From Alopecurus myosuroides (taxonomy: Eukaryota; Streptophyta; Magnoliopsida; Poales; Poaceae), in NCBI GenBank assembly GCA_028641055.1, contig CM054059.1, forward strand, positions 110,744,263 through 110,808,262: a stretch of 64,000 nucleotides of DNA, in the 5' to 3' direction. The position numbers and the translations under genes are program-made. Below are positions 10,301 through 20,870 of the stretch, in pieces. The stretch's first letter is position 1; each line of letters opens with the position of its first letter. The notes below the pieces were generated by a model. That model made no database searches. It was not told where the DNA came from and saw only the letters and a list, made by a program, of their open reading frames with translations.

Positions 10301-12524
10301 AACGCATAACGTAACAACATAATCCTATAAGATGAACGAACAATGGGGAGTTTAAATAACAACTATTCATGACAGCTGTTCTGTAACCAGGTCGCACTCG
10401 CACCTCACAACATCGATTAAACAACCAACAGTGATTGATTTGGGATCCGAAATTGATAGAGGTGACAAATTTTGGTCCAAATATTTTGGTTCCCTAGACG
10501 GAAAATAGCCGGGCTAAGAGGCTATATCCATACAGCCGGGTTATTAGCGGCTATTCTCCATATAGCCTCAGAAGGCTCTAGCCGTAGCCCCGAGCCTCTC
10601 GGAAGGCTATAGCCGGATATTTAAAACTTTGGTACGCGTATAGACAACATGAGCAATAGCTACAACATCTTATATTTAGGAACGGAGGGAGTATGATTGA
10701 AAATTGTAGTTAGTGTCTTGCATTGGAACCTACAAGAAAGTAAGAAAATTACCACTTTTATTATGGAGTAACTTGAAAGAGTAGTTCGGGAGTCTATGTT
10801 GTAATGTTAAATCAGAGCAAACAATCAATATTTCAAGGAAGAAGGAAACAAGAGACATTACATTAATAAATAAAGAATGTAAATGCACGATAAACAAATA
10901 ATTGAATAGCCGAGTAGGGGAAGTTCCGCTTAGTGTTTGTTAATCAGAACCTTCCCATTCATATCATATCTAGTATCAAGATGTGCAAAAATAATAGCAA
11001 ATATATATGTTGTGACTAACAAATAGTTTATGCGTCAAAGCAAAAAAAAAAATTGATTGCTGCCTTACCCGATGATAGAAACTGGCTTGGAAGCTTAAGC
11101 ATTTTGGCAAACCAGTCTAAGACTATAACCTCTAGCTCGGTTGCAGCAGGAGAGGTTATCCAACTGAAGCCAACGATGTTAAATGCAGCACTAAGCATCT
11201 CTCCTAAGAATCCAGCAGTGCTACTATTTGAGGGATAGTAAGCGAAATAATTTGGACTTTGCCAGTGAGTTACTCCCGGCACTATCTTCTCTCGTATATC
11301 TGGGCATCAGAAGAATTTGCAGAATAAGATTTAGGACTATTTAAGCATAGATCATCAACTGCAACTGATAAACCTAAAAATTACAGTGTCAGTTGAAAGT
11401 GCACTGGAAGGAAGATCACCATCAAAAAGGGCATCCAAAGTATCAGGTCGGTTTGGAGCTGAATCCGGAAGAAGTTCCTTCAGATATCCTGGCTGCAATG
11501 AAATCACCCGATCAATGGATATCAATGCACAAATTTTAGTGGAGTGCCAAATTATAAGTGCTTGACACAATCCATCTTATGTAGACAAAGAGTAGTATGT
11601 TGGACTGTTTTCTTAGTTCTTAAGTGATAACATCACCAGTTTCTCAACATGACGGATGCATAGTTTTGCGACCCTTAAAATAAAGAGAGAAGGAAAAGGA
11701 TGGTCCAAGTCCTTGTACACAATAGCAAACTCAGGATGCTTGTCTGCTGTTAAAACTTAAGCATTCCCCGTGGTTGTACATGTCCCGCCTTATAATTAAG
11801 TCCTAGCTAGGATGCATTCCTCTCAGTGGCACAATTAATAGTTCCACATTATCCTCCATCATCTACACATTTTTCCTCTGTTTTTGTTCATAGTTCATAC
11901 CATCCCCTATTTTATCTACTCGGCCACTTTTTGACAATTCCAAATTTCCATTTTCACTATATTCGTTCAACGCCCTCGGTATACATTACTCCCTCCAATC
12001 CTATAAAAATGTCGCCACAAGTGAACTAATCCCATACAACTTATAGGCATAGCTTCCGACACTTTTTTAGGATTGGAGGGAGTACTTATGTCTTTGTAAA
12101 CCTCGGTAGACAGAGCATGTTCCCAGCAGCCAACACTGGTCAGTTACCGTTTTCTTGCCTGCTGCCACAAGGCTGCATATGAGCTTTGCACTTATCAGGG
12201 ATCAGATGGCAGCTAAGTATGCCACCTCTCTACAACACTGAAGGATCTGACCTTCCCGTGGTAGAGAAAGATCACAATTGTGCACCATTTTCCATTAGTG
12301 AGAGAGTTATGTGTACCAGAGACAGAGAGTTATTTAGAGAACACATGGATTAAAAAAAGAAGAATAGCAAGTTGGTATTGCAGCATTTGCAGAAGAGTCA
12401 GTAGTGATCGTGCCTGGACTTGGCTGAGGACGGGAAATGCCTCGACGGATTTGTAGTAGTCGGCGATGAAATCCACCATCCGGTGCCCGCACTCCCGCAG
12501 CTGCTCCGCGTCCATCGGCCGCAT
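4349..12524 (-). CDS. aromatic L-amino-acid decarboxylase (tyrosine/tryptophan decarboxylase family), 12 exons
   Basis: Exons in transcription order: 12524-12414, 11492-11420, 11299-11069, 9536-9373, 9175-9035, 7586-7527, 6795-6631, 6487-6431, 5775-5711, 4970-4847, 4702-4565, 4471-4349. They total 1452 bp, keep phase at every junction and give 483 residues with no stop. This is a group II PLP-dependent decarboxylase, normally cytosolic, releasing CO2 from Tyr, Trp, Phe or Dopa to give amines. Visible motifs: VDFIADYY near the N-terminus, [13 protein letters not shown] (72-84), cofactor-stacking His185 in YASDQTH, Asp269 in [11 protein letters not shown], the Schiff-base Lys301 in NAHKW, loop NPEYLKNK with Tyr330, and [14 protein letters not shown] with Gly352. 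Plant members are typically about 490-515 residues. The start at 12524 is the first in-frame ATG after an upstream stop. Tyr330 favours decarboxylase over aldehyde synthase. Substrate (Tyr or Trp) is not settled, so no symbol is given. Confidence 0.92.
5528..5629. mobile_element. short LINE-like insertion with poly-A and 14-bp target duplication
   Basis: GTTGCATTCCTTGT occurs at 5528-5541 and again at 5616-5629. Between the copies lie about 74 bp ending in an A-run preceded by AGTAATAAAATCC, which looks like a 3'-terminal retroposon fragment. The long duplication plus A-tail is the signature of target-primed reverse transcription. The body is too short to name a family. It sits in intron 9 of the decarboxylase gene. 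Confidence 0.75.
6890..7085. mobile_element. Stowaway MITE in decarboxylase intron 6
   Basis: A 196-bp element flanked by TA on both sides (6888-6889 and 7086-7087). Its left end starts CTCCCCCAGTCCCAAAATAT, and the right end is the near-complement ending ATTTTGGGATGGAGGGAG. TA target and CTCCCTCC-type ends identify a Tc1/mariner-derived Stowaway. It has no coding capacity. Confidence 0.85.
8682..8700. repeat. 19-C homopolymer in decarboxylase intron 5
   Basis: An uninterrupted run of 19 C on the plus strand (poly-G in the transcript), within CCCCAAC...AATCACTCCC. It lies in an intron, so it does not affect the protein. Such a run is a likely site of length polymorphism or sequencing error. 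Confidence 0.85.
10040..10691. mobile_element. Stowaway MITE carrying a nested MITE, decarboxylase intron 3
   Basis: The left end is CTCCCTCCGTTCCTAAATAT at 10040 after TA. The right end is its complement ATATTTAGGAACGGAGGGAG, finishing at 10691 before TA. At 652 bp it is far longer than usual because a second element (10144-10631) occupies its centre. Removing that element and one copy of its duplication leaves about 156 bp. Confidence 0.85.
10144..10631. mobile_element. hAT-type MITE nested inside the Stowaway
   Basis: A 488-bp element with perfect 14-bp terminal inverted repeats (CAAAGTTTTAAATA). Flanks are GTACGCAT (10136-10143) and GTACGCGT (10632-10639), an 8-bp duplication with one mismatch, which fits hAT transposition. 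The interior is rich in short repeats of the type TATAGCC/GGCTATA near both ends. No open frame is present. Confidence 0.85.
11989..12082. mobile_element. 94-bp Stowaway MITE in decarboxylase intron 1
   Basis: Ends CTCCCTCCAATCCTA and its complement TAGGATTGGAGGGAG, flanked by TA at 11987-11988 and 12083-12084. It would fold into one hairpin in the pre-mRNA. Confidence 0.85.
12410..12416 (-). promoter_or_regulatory. non-canonical GC donor of decarboxylase intron 1
   Basis: Exon 1 ends in codons for SQVQ, directly followed by GCACGA on the minus strand. The intron ends TTGCAG at 11493. This GC-AG pairing keeps the family sequence SQVQ-PGYL in frame. The nearest GT (CCAA|GTCC) also keeps frame but would delete two conserved residues. 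Confidence 0.65.
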
Positions 12525-13203
12525 CGACCAGCCGCCGTCGCCCCCATTGCCGGTACCACTCCCGTCCCTTACTCGGCGACAACAGCAAACTAAATCAACA
12601 ATAAAATATGGATCTGCGGGAATGAGTGAGGATCGATGAGATGTTCACATGTTAGGTCGTTTGCAGTCAGTCCAATGGCAGGATGGATGAGAGTGCGAGC
12701 GAGAGAGGGGTGAGGGAAGACGCCACACATTGGGGCGATAAGCTCATGCGTTTATGTATCACGTCTACAGGGAGCCTTGGGGATCACGGAAAAGATCAAC
12801 CTCGTATCAATCTGATTAACAGCCTAATAAATCAGGAAGATGCGGTTGGTAGGATCCACTAATTATGCATCTATTTTCTTCCATATTCTCAAAACACAAA
12901 AACTCTGCAGTTTTTTATTTTTATTGTTCAGGTTTCCATATTCTCGGTACAATTTTCGCTAGTGGCCTTGCATTGTTTTCATGCACAATTTTTCCTTTGT
13001 TCGACTTTTGTGCAAAACAAAAGTATTCAAAGGACTTTACTGGCCTAGCCAAAATGAAGTTTCAAGAAGCGTTTGCCTCCTCACACAAGTCAGAACAAGC
13101 CGTTGACCCTGGTCCTCAGCGTCTCTGAATTCGTTTACAGATTAGCTTGATGGTAGAGTAGATAGCTTCAGATATAAAGTTATTTTTGCGAATTCAAAAT
13201 CAT
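12525..13203 (-). other. intergenic region with decarboxylase 5' flank
   Basis: This is the sequence between the decarboxylase start and the likely end of the neighbouring gene's transcript. It should contain the decarboxylase promoter and 5' UTR on the minus strand. A TATA-like ATACATAAAC lies near 12750-12760, too weak to call firmly. No transposon ends or conserved open frames were seen. Confidence 0.45.
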
Positions 13204-13209
13204 TTTATT
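13204..13209 (-). terminator. candidate poly-A signal of the coiled-coil gene
   Basis: The minus strand reads AATAAA here, about 435 bp after the stop codon at 13644, inside an AT-rich stretch suitable for a 3' UTR end. No transcript data are available to confirm it. Confidence 0.45.
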
Positions 13210-13643
13210 CAACAAACAAAATTATTTGTGTCTTCTTTTACAGTTCGCGCAAATGCGACGAGTAAGAGTTTCATACAGCTACCTACAACGCAAGACACAA
13301 GACTCAAGATATCTGCAACTGAGTGTACAGGGAGGAAGACAGGGAATGCTACAGAAGGAAAGGGAAATTTACAGCTCGATTACACAGACAAAAAAAAAAA
13401 CTGAAACCGTCTCAACTTTCCCTTGTTGAAATGCATGAGCATGTCCATTTACATCATGTTATGATCTCCCACAGTATGATCTTGTGATGAATGAGAGAAC
13501 AGTGTCTGTTCAATACCATATATTGCTCTCTTGGAAAGAGATGGCGATAAAGGCATGATCAGCCTACCAGAAGGATATACTCTCGCAAACAACGAAATCA
13601 ACTCGCTTGTTTAAGAGAAGACACACGGCAGCCTGGGACATGT

Positions 13644-16252
13644 TCACGATGGGTTGCGATTAAGCATGCTCTGGAAAGAAATGTACAAGTCTTTGTGCTC
13701 CGTTCCAAAAATCTCCTCTGCTTTTGATAGTGTGTCCTGTACAAACAGATCAAGTAGAAAACATCACGTTACATATTTTGTGGACATTACTGAACCGAGT
13801 GGTTGTAAATACTGGTAAACACCGCTACCTCTCGCGACTGTTTCTGCGCATTGAATTCCTTTATGTTTGCCAAGAATGCTCCGAATTGCTCATAAGAAAG
13901 TCGAGTCCTGGTATTTTGTGGCCACAAGTGTGATGACATGAACAAATTAATAAATTTTCTGAATGATCAAAAACAGCATAGTAACTAACCGTGCTTGTCT
14001 GAAGAATTCCTTTCCATCTATACGAGGTCGCCCTGGACAGATAAGAAAAAACAAATGCATTCAGGACTATCTCAAATGAATACCAGACCCAGCGTTGATG
14101 ATTCACTGTGTAGAACCTGTGAATGAGCGGCGTTCAGGAGGAGAGACTGGTGCTGAATACTGATGACTTGATCCATTCCATGATGAAAATGCTGACTGGC
14201 CTTCAGTCCGTGATCTCGTAGGTGATGTTGGACCAGAATAGAACTTCGGAGTGGGTGGACCAGTTGAATATGCAAGTGGGGAACCACTCGAGGATGAAAT
14301 GATTGGTGTTGAACCAGAAGTTGTATTTGGGGCTACATACGGTGTGATTGAGAACTGGTATCCTGTGAACGCTTCCATAGTAAGAGACTGATGGTCGAGC
14401 GATAGTATGTGATGTGTTATGATTTGAAGTAAGAGTTAACTAATGCCACCTTGTGGTGATTCGGTGATTGTGGATCTGCTCGACGTATTAGAAGAGGCGC
14501 GGCTGCTTGAAACTTCATCTGTCAATTCAAACATAAAAATTGAAATCAAGGGAAAGACACAACTCAGGCTCAATAGAAGTGGCTCTGAAATTTGTGAGGT
14601 TGACTAACACCTTTCCGGGGAGAAATTTGAGCACTCCAATTATTTCCCACATCTGCATCACGATCTTCGCCTGTTTCTGAGAATTGCTGTGAAGTTATGA
14701 AGGTAATGTTATTTGTCACTATAACAAGACCAGCACAGTAAAAACTAGAAATCTTCGAACAGAAAAGAAGATTTTAATCAATAAGACTCACCAATAAATT
14801 ATCTTCACTAAGTGATTTCATCAGCTGCTTCTTAAATGCCTCCAACTGCAAAGAACAAAAGACCTTAAGTAATTTCTCAACAACCAAACTAAACTTTTCA
14901 TGTTAATGTTGATTCTGGAACAATCTGTACCAAGTTTTTAATAATTAACTAGCAATCCCTTGTAAGCTCATACCAAACACTTTGATTAGTAAAGCCGATA
15001 GTAGATTAATAAATACTCCCTCCGTTCCAAAATGTAAGCCTTTTTAGCAAACTGTTTTAGCTCGCCAGAAAGGCTTACATTTTGGAACGGAGGAAGTATG
15101 TGTTAAAGGTATGTTGACAGGGAAACTTCACAGCACAACAAACTGACAGTAAATAATCAATTTAAAGATTTGTGTAACTGACAGTAAAGCATTTTTCATC
15201 CACCAACCTTATTTTAATACTTTTGAATCATTCCCCACAAACCTGGCTAGCAGTTTGATTTTCTAAATTGTATGTCAAAATTATCTAACTATCACCACTA
15301 TATCACTTGGAGGAAAGCATGGTATATTTTTAGTTGTAGGCCCCTATACAAGTAAAACTATACTGAATTGTTTGCAACACTGAAATTAACAGAAATAACA
15401 AGAATTGCAATCAGGATTTTGCAGTCCAGCCTAAGGCTTCTAGTTGAAGCTGTGAAAATTTCCATTATGATACCTTGGTAGTTCAATCAAGCGGGCAGCC
15501 TTCCATCAGAAGGACACAAAAACACACAGAATTTTGTGATGGTGCCATCAGAAGGGTGAAGGCAAATCTCATCCAGTTTCATGAAATTGCAGAGTTTTCA
15601 ACCCCAGCTCCCCCAATTTTCGAAAACAATAGCACTGAAAGACATATCACTACCATAAACAAGCACAGGACACTAGCATGCCACAGCTTCAGTCTAAATA
15701 TCTACTGAATAGACACTAAAATCCACATTTGTATCAAAATTAGCAGGGTTCAGCAATTATCCACGGTGAAAACCCAAACATTGTACTGAGAAATCGCAGG
15801 AAACAAACCAAGAACGGGCTAAATCGCACCTTTGCCAAGTTCCTGGACAGCTTCTTGGCCGTGACGGCGAGCGTGTCCCTCTCCTTCACTAGCTTCACCT
15901 GCAAACCGTGAATGAAACAGTACCAGATAAGTACAGGTCTTCAATTTCACGGGCAAAACAGTCTCGGGTGACAGGAACGCACATTGTCCTCGAGGGCGGC
16001 GAGGAGGCGCTTGTCGGAGTCGGCGAGGCGGGCACGGAGGTCGGCCTCGGAGCGATCGCGGTCGGCGATGTCCCGTTGGAGGCGCGCGACGTCAGCCTCG
16101 AGGCGGGAGACGCGGGAGGAGATGGCCATGGAGGTGATCTTGCGCGCGACGTCCAGCTGCTCGTACGGGTCGGTGGGGATCACGGCCAGGATCTCGTCTG
16201 GCAGGTGGAAGTCCACCCCCGTCGCCGGCCCCGGGGCCTCGTGCCTCGCCAT
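13644..16252 (-). CDS. coiled-coil protein of the At4g15545 family, 9 exons
   Basis: Exons in transcription order: 16252-15983, 15898-15830, 14845-14792, 14686-14611, 14518-14450, 14362-14117, 14032-13990, 13907-13829, 13736-13644. The spliced frame is 999 bp, 332 residues, without stops. The N-terminus has a conserved DEILAVIPTDPYEQLDVARK segment. Residues about 46-131 form a heptad-like, Arg/Leu/Asp-rich coiled coil, and 140-260 is Ser/Pro/Thr-rich and probably disordered. The C-terminal 70 residues hold the family's conserved block (GKEFFRQAR, LSYEQFGAFLANIKEFN, KAEEIFG, DLYISF). No enzyme motif or membrane segment is visible. The Arabidopsis homologue is, to my recollection, a NAI2-interacting ER-body protein, but grasses lack classical ER bodies, so function here is open. 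All introns are GT-AG. Confidence 0.88.
15015..15096. mobile_element. 82-bp Stowaway MITE in intron 2 of the coiled-coil gene
   Basis: It is flanked by TA on both sides (15013-15014, 15097-15098). The two 28-29 base arms (CTCCCTCCGTTCCAAAATGT... and its complement) differ at one or two positions, so the element is an almost perfect hairpin around a short loop. Confidence 0.88.
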
Positions 16253-17011
16253 CGCAGCCTGGGACGGTCAGGTGCGTCAGCTCTCCGCCTGTCCGGGCGG
16301 TGATTGCGGCGGTCGTCGCCGGCGCCGGGGAAGGACAGGACCCTGAATTTTCTAACGATGTTTTTTCCCTTGTGATTTTTTATTTGTTTAGAAATGTGAA
16401 GGGGATTGGCAGCTGTATACTGTTGAGGCTCCAGCACATTTTCCATGTTTGCTCTGTCTTTGGCTTCATTTCTTCCATTTTTCTTCTTATTTTTCTACTA
16501 ATCCTTTATTCAAAAAGTGTAATGTTCTTTTCAGCCCTTTTATTGGTCCTCTATCTATTAGTGGCACCAAGAAAATAAAACGAGGGTTCATACATGATAG
16601 GAACGGCTGAGGGGGAAAAAAAAGTAAATACCGTAAATTGTACTCCATTTTAATGGCTATTGATTATTGGCAAATCACTTGCATAACAGGCTTCTCGCTA
16701 GCCGTTTGCTCCAGCACAGCTGGCGAAATCATTTCGGCAGTTTTTTTTTTTTTTTTTGCCTGAGGGCAAACGTTGTCGATTGTGCTCTTAGGTTTCGGCC
16801 CTCAAAACGAAGAAAAACGGCATAAATTCAAAGTTATGTTTCCCGCTCTAAAAAAAAGCTTAAGGTTCGGCGATCAACATACCACAAATGTCTCGCGATC
16901 ATCATGCCACGGTTCCCCAAAAGCACGGCACAGCACGGCAACAATGTACGGCGACCAAACGACGAAGAATGTGATCAAATGTCTGGCTCCTCGGGCAAAG
17001 GAGTCGATCCG
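16253..17011. other. 5' flank of the coiled-coil gene, no further gene seen
   Basis: The first 100 bp are GC-rich and probably the 5' UTR and core promoter on the minus strand. Beyond about 16340 the sequence is AT-rich, with a T-run at about 16741-16757. I see no transposon ends that I can define and no conserved coding sequence. Confidence 0.4.
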
Positions 17012-20000
17012 TCATTTGGCACAGAGCCTGGCTAAGGTGGGCTCGGCGTGGCCTCGGACGCGGTGGCGCTCGGCGTCGTGGTGTCCTCGGGCGTTGTAGT
17101 GCTCGGTGTCTACGTAGGCCTTGGGCGGGGCAGCGTGCGTCGCTCTTGGCTTCATTTGGTTCAGGATGGCGTCGCGCTCTGCCATGTACCACGCCATCAC
17201 ATGCGGGTCCATCGTCGTCGGGTTGGCACCCACCAGGAATGCCAGGTCGGTGTTCCTCTTCTTCGTCGTGACGTTGGTTTTGAGAAGCTTGATCTTGACG
17301 GCATGCCTCTCCATGAGCTCGTCCCACCTCGATTCTGCATGCTCTCCTCATGACGGCGTGGTTTTTGGCGTCAGAGATAGACAAATCGATCAACGCCTAC
17401 ATGCGCCTTCTTGTTGCCGACAGGACGCCCTTCGGACGCCACTGGCGCTGGCACGTATGGGTTGTAGACTGAAAGTGCATAGTGCCCCATGTGTGGTTTT
17501 GATTATTAATGACAATCTTTATGGAGAAATTTTTGCATTGAGATCTCCGTATAAATCTTGTCCCTGGGAAAATAGTGGAGTTCACGTCTTGAACTCTAGA
17601 AGTTTTCATGATGACCATTGTTATATTCAAGGATTTATATGAAGAATGATCATGTATGAGTTGTGCATATTGCAAGTATGTCTTGAAGAAAAGGATTATG
17701 TGGTATTTCATGATTATCTTCAAGATATCATCAAATGAAAAAATAAGAAAATATATAAAGTTGAGCAAGCCTCTGATCAACACTCAAAGCTACAGGATGT
17801 ATCAAGTGGGATTATGTATCTCGTGGTATGTTAAGAATTTGTCCATATAGCTTTGTGAACTAACATGTGATATGTTTTGTGGAATTTCTATGTGTGGTTA
17901 GGTATATTTTCATGGCCATGCATCAAAAGAAAGATTTCATATACCCCATGGTCGATGATGTCAAGTGGTGTTCGACATCAAATTTGAAGTGAAATCTCAA
18001 TAGAAGCGTCTCGAAGAAATCCTATGCTTGATACTTGCCACCCATTTGTACATAGTGGCCATATGAATAGTTGCCAAAAAGGTTATCTACCATAGTGGTG
18101 TATGGGGGAGCAATTTGCAAGTCTTCATCAAGCGAAGCATGTGCTAGCAAGCATGATCAATAAAAGAGATTCAACTTGAGAGAGTCAACATCGTCGTCAT
18201 CTAGCTCAAGTGGATTGCCCAAGGAAAATGTATGATCATGATATGTTTTATGTTTTACCAGTCTCATGTTTTTGGAAGACGGTTATAGAATCAATAGTCG
18301 TACTATCAAGAGCAGTTCTCAAGTGAGTAACTCAATTGCATCTCCGCGGAGAGCTCAACCCTATGCATACTTAGCATATAATTTTTATTGTTTCTTATTT
18401 GCCTTTTTATATCTATCGGGGCTTTGGTACTTGTCGTGATCTTTATGAAAAGCCTAGTTAATCGAAAACGTATTTCATAAGAAAAACTTGTTGCATTTTT
18501 TATGGTGAAAATATTATTGGTTCGTCTTTGAGAAAGGTTCCATACCTTCCATGTGTGGTAACTTCTCTATACTTTGGTTTGATAGTCCTTGTTGTTATCT
18601 TTCCAAAAAAATTGGTTTCAGCTCAATCGGAATCCGTTTGCAAAACTTATACCAATTTAAGTTTTCCTAGTTCAATTTCTATACGTTGTCGGATTAAATC
18701 CGGAAATACCGGAATGAATCTGACATTGCCGTGAAAACCTCGATTAGCTGTCGGATCAATCTGTGGTTCCGAATTGAATCCAGAAGCAGTCTGGAATGAA
18801 CGTAAGAACCTCGGTTAGATGTCGGGTTGCTCCGGATTAATCCGACTTGCCGGATTGATTCTAGAATTTACGGATTTAATCCGACATGGTCAAATCTGGC
18901 AAAAAAAAGCTAGTTTTTTAGGGGACCTGTTTAAGGGGTCATCTTTCCCATTGGTCCCCAAGCTTTGCCAAGCACGATTTTCCCTCTCTCTCCCACCATT
19001 CTTGACCTTGGAAAGTTTGCCCCTCTTCCAATCCTCCCGTGATTCTTGCATATCTTTGAGGAATAAGGGAGAGGAGATATAGATCTACATTTCCACCAAT
19101 CTATCCCTCCTCTAAGTGAAGGGAACCTAGTAGATCTTGATCTTGGAGTTCTTGGTGTTTCTCCTCCTTTATTCTTTCTCTCTTATTTTTCCATAAGCAT
19201 TTGTTGCTTTGTTGGAATTTGAGATTGAAGGATTTTAGAATTTGTTCTCTTTCCATTTGCATTGGTTGCATCAGTTTTCTCTATCCACGAGGATTCGTGG
19301 AAGTTAAAGTTTGTGAATTTGTTACTCTTGGCTCTTGGACCCTATACGATTTTGGGGTGTTCTTGGGAGCCACAAATTCAGTTGTAGATGTGTGCCCTAA
19401 GATTGTGGTAACATCCAGAGCTTCCAATTAAGTTTTGGATGCGTGCCTTGAGATCCAAGATTACCGATAGTGGAAGATGAACTAGACCTTCGTGGCGAGG
19501 TTCGCCAGAGAATAGGGTGAGGCCTTTGTGGCATTGATTAGGCCTCTTGTGGCGAGCTCATACCCATCCAACGAGACGTACTCCCCCATCATCTTCTCCA
19601 TGTTTCTCGGTTATTTATATACCTGAGGTTTTTTACTTATGCTCTTTACATTGTGATAGCCTTCGTTCTTGAAGTCATATATAGTGTTATTGCCTTGTTA
19701 CTTGTCTTCCTTAACATAAGTTGTTGGTGCACTTAGGTGAGACTAATTTATTTAGGTTGTGTGCTTGTTTATTTAAACACCTAGTTTATTTCCATATTTA
19801 GTAAGACTTAACCAAAAAAGTTTTAATCGCCTATTCACCCCCTCCCCCTCTAGGCGACATGTCAATTCATAGACGTCATCCTTGCTCTTGGAGAGGGAGA
19901 GCCGGCACTCTTTCTACTTCTCGAACGACTCGATCTTGGTGAACACATGGAGGAACCTGAACTCGCCGTCGTTGTGGTCCTAGCGGTACATGTCGAACAT

Positions 20001-20582
20001 CCGGACCATATGCACAAACGGTGACAAGCGTCAATGAATGGACAAGGAAAGAAGTCGTGACCAGCGAGGTTTGGGCGTACATGGCGCTCGATGTTGGTGC
20101 CAGTTTCTGGGCGAGCGGCAACCTCTTCCTGGATTCCATGCCATTTTTTGCAAGCCTGCTAGATCTCCCAATGGTTGGCCATCGCCTTCTCGCCGCGGTC
20201 CATTCGTATGCTGACGAATTGGCAGTCGGCCTGCTTGCGCTCGTCGAACGTTGTCTTGACACTTCTCTAGTAGTTCTATGTGTTCTAATTTGCACTGGTG
20301 ATCAGGTCAATGCTGACGGTCTTCCATGCATCAGCGAGGCACGTCTTCCTTAGTCCTCCATTTAATATGGGGCTCGGTCGTATTGGTGCTCTCCCGGCGC
20401 TTTCGTTTACCCTTGGACGTTGCCTACGCCGTCTCCACATGTTCTTTCTCCTCCACCTCATCCCCGGCATCGTCGAGCTCGACGTCATCCCTGTCACCGT
20501 AGATGTCCTGTGAGTTGACCTGCGTGTAGAACCCGACGCAGAAGGTGGCGGCCGCTGAGCGGATCGCAATGATTTCCTCCAT
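17012..20582 (-). pseudogene. decayed NAM-associated / Myb-like (trihelix-type) gene, split by a solo LTR
   Basis: On the minus strand 20582-19875 reads, over several frames, a protein with an acidic N-terminal region (GDRDDVELDDAGDEVEEKE), a basic patch, then LADAWKTVSIDLIT, FDERK and NHWEI..ACKKWHGIQEE. This resembles the plant NAM-associated/Myb-SANT-like proteins common in Triticeae. The frame resumes left of the inserted LTR at 17464 (YNPYVPAPVASEGRPVGNKK, then RNTDLAFLVGANPTTMDPHV) and ends at 17012. Many stops and frameshifts make it non-functional. Such genes occur as host multigene families and as PIF/Harbinger companions. I saw no Harbinger termini to decide between these. Confidence 0.7.
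17470..19869 (+). repeat. solo LTR, 2.4 kb, with perfect TAGAC target duplication
   Basis: It begins TGAAAGTGCATAGTGCCCC and ends ...CCCCTCTAGGCGACATGTCAATTCA, so it has TG...CA termini. TAGAC lies immediately before (17465-17469) and after (19870-19874). No internal domain or second LTR is present, so this is a solo LTR left by LTR-LTR recombination. The same terminus recurs at 21628 and, as a fragment, at 20692. Orientation is assumed from the family ends. Confidence 0.88.
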
Positions 20583-20691
20583 CTCGATGTCAGAGCTGAT
20601 ATGTTGCGGTGTCGAACCTGAACTTGGGGCGAAGGAGAGAGGTCACGGCACAGAGTTGGCACCGGAGAGTTGGCGTAGGGAGGGGGGTAGC

Positions 20692-20870
20692 TGAAAGTGC
20701 ATGGTTCCTCGATGTGTGGTTTTGGTAATTAACTTGCACGCCGCCATAAAAATAACCAAATAGAAAGTGGTGCGGATTGTTAGTTCCCGCAGAGTTGTTA
20801 CGAGTGGTTTCATCCCTAATGACAACACCACTCGCACCAACATTATTCTTTGCTTGTGCGGGTTTGGCCT
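20692..20870 (+). repeat. fragment of the same LTR family plus unassigned sequence
   Basis: About 42 bp (20692-20733) match the start of the TGAAAGTGCATGG LTR family. About 80 bp of unrelated sequence follow, and then TAATGACAAC, which would continue the LTR, suggesting a small insertion. The fragment is cut at 20871 by the start of gypsy LTR A. Confidence 0.5.

Noticed and set aside
12415..12420. GT donor inside exon 1 (CCAA|GTCC) instead of GC
   Set aside because: It stays in frame but drops two residues that the family conserves before PGYL. It is kept only as an alternative.
12525..12588. Longer decarboxylase N-terminus starting upstream of 12524
   Set aside because: The in-frame extension (GTGNGGDGGWS) is open to about 12640 but contains no ATG. 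The frame beginning near 12588 is a different frame.
15908..16346. Long plus-strand frames over the coiled-coil gene's first exon
   Set aside because: They are antisense shadows of a GC-rich exon. The minus frame matches a known family and splices cleanly.
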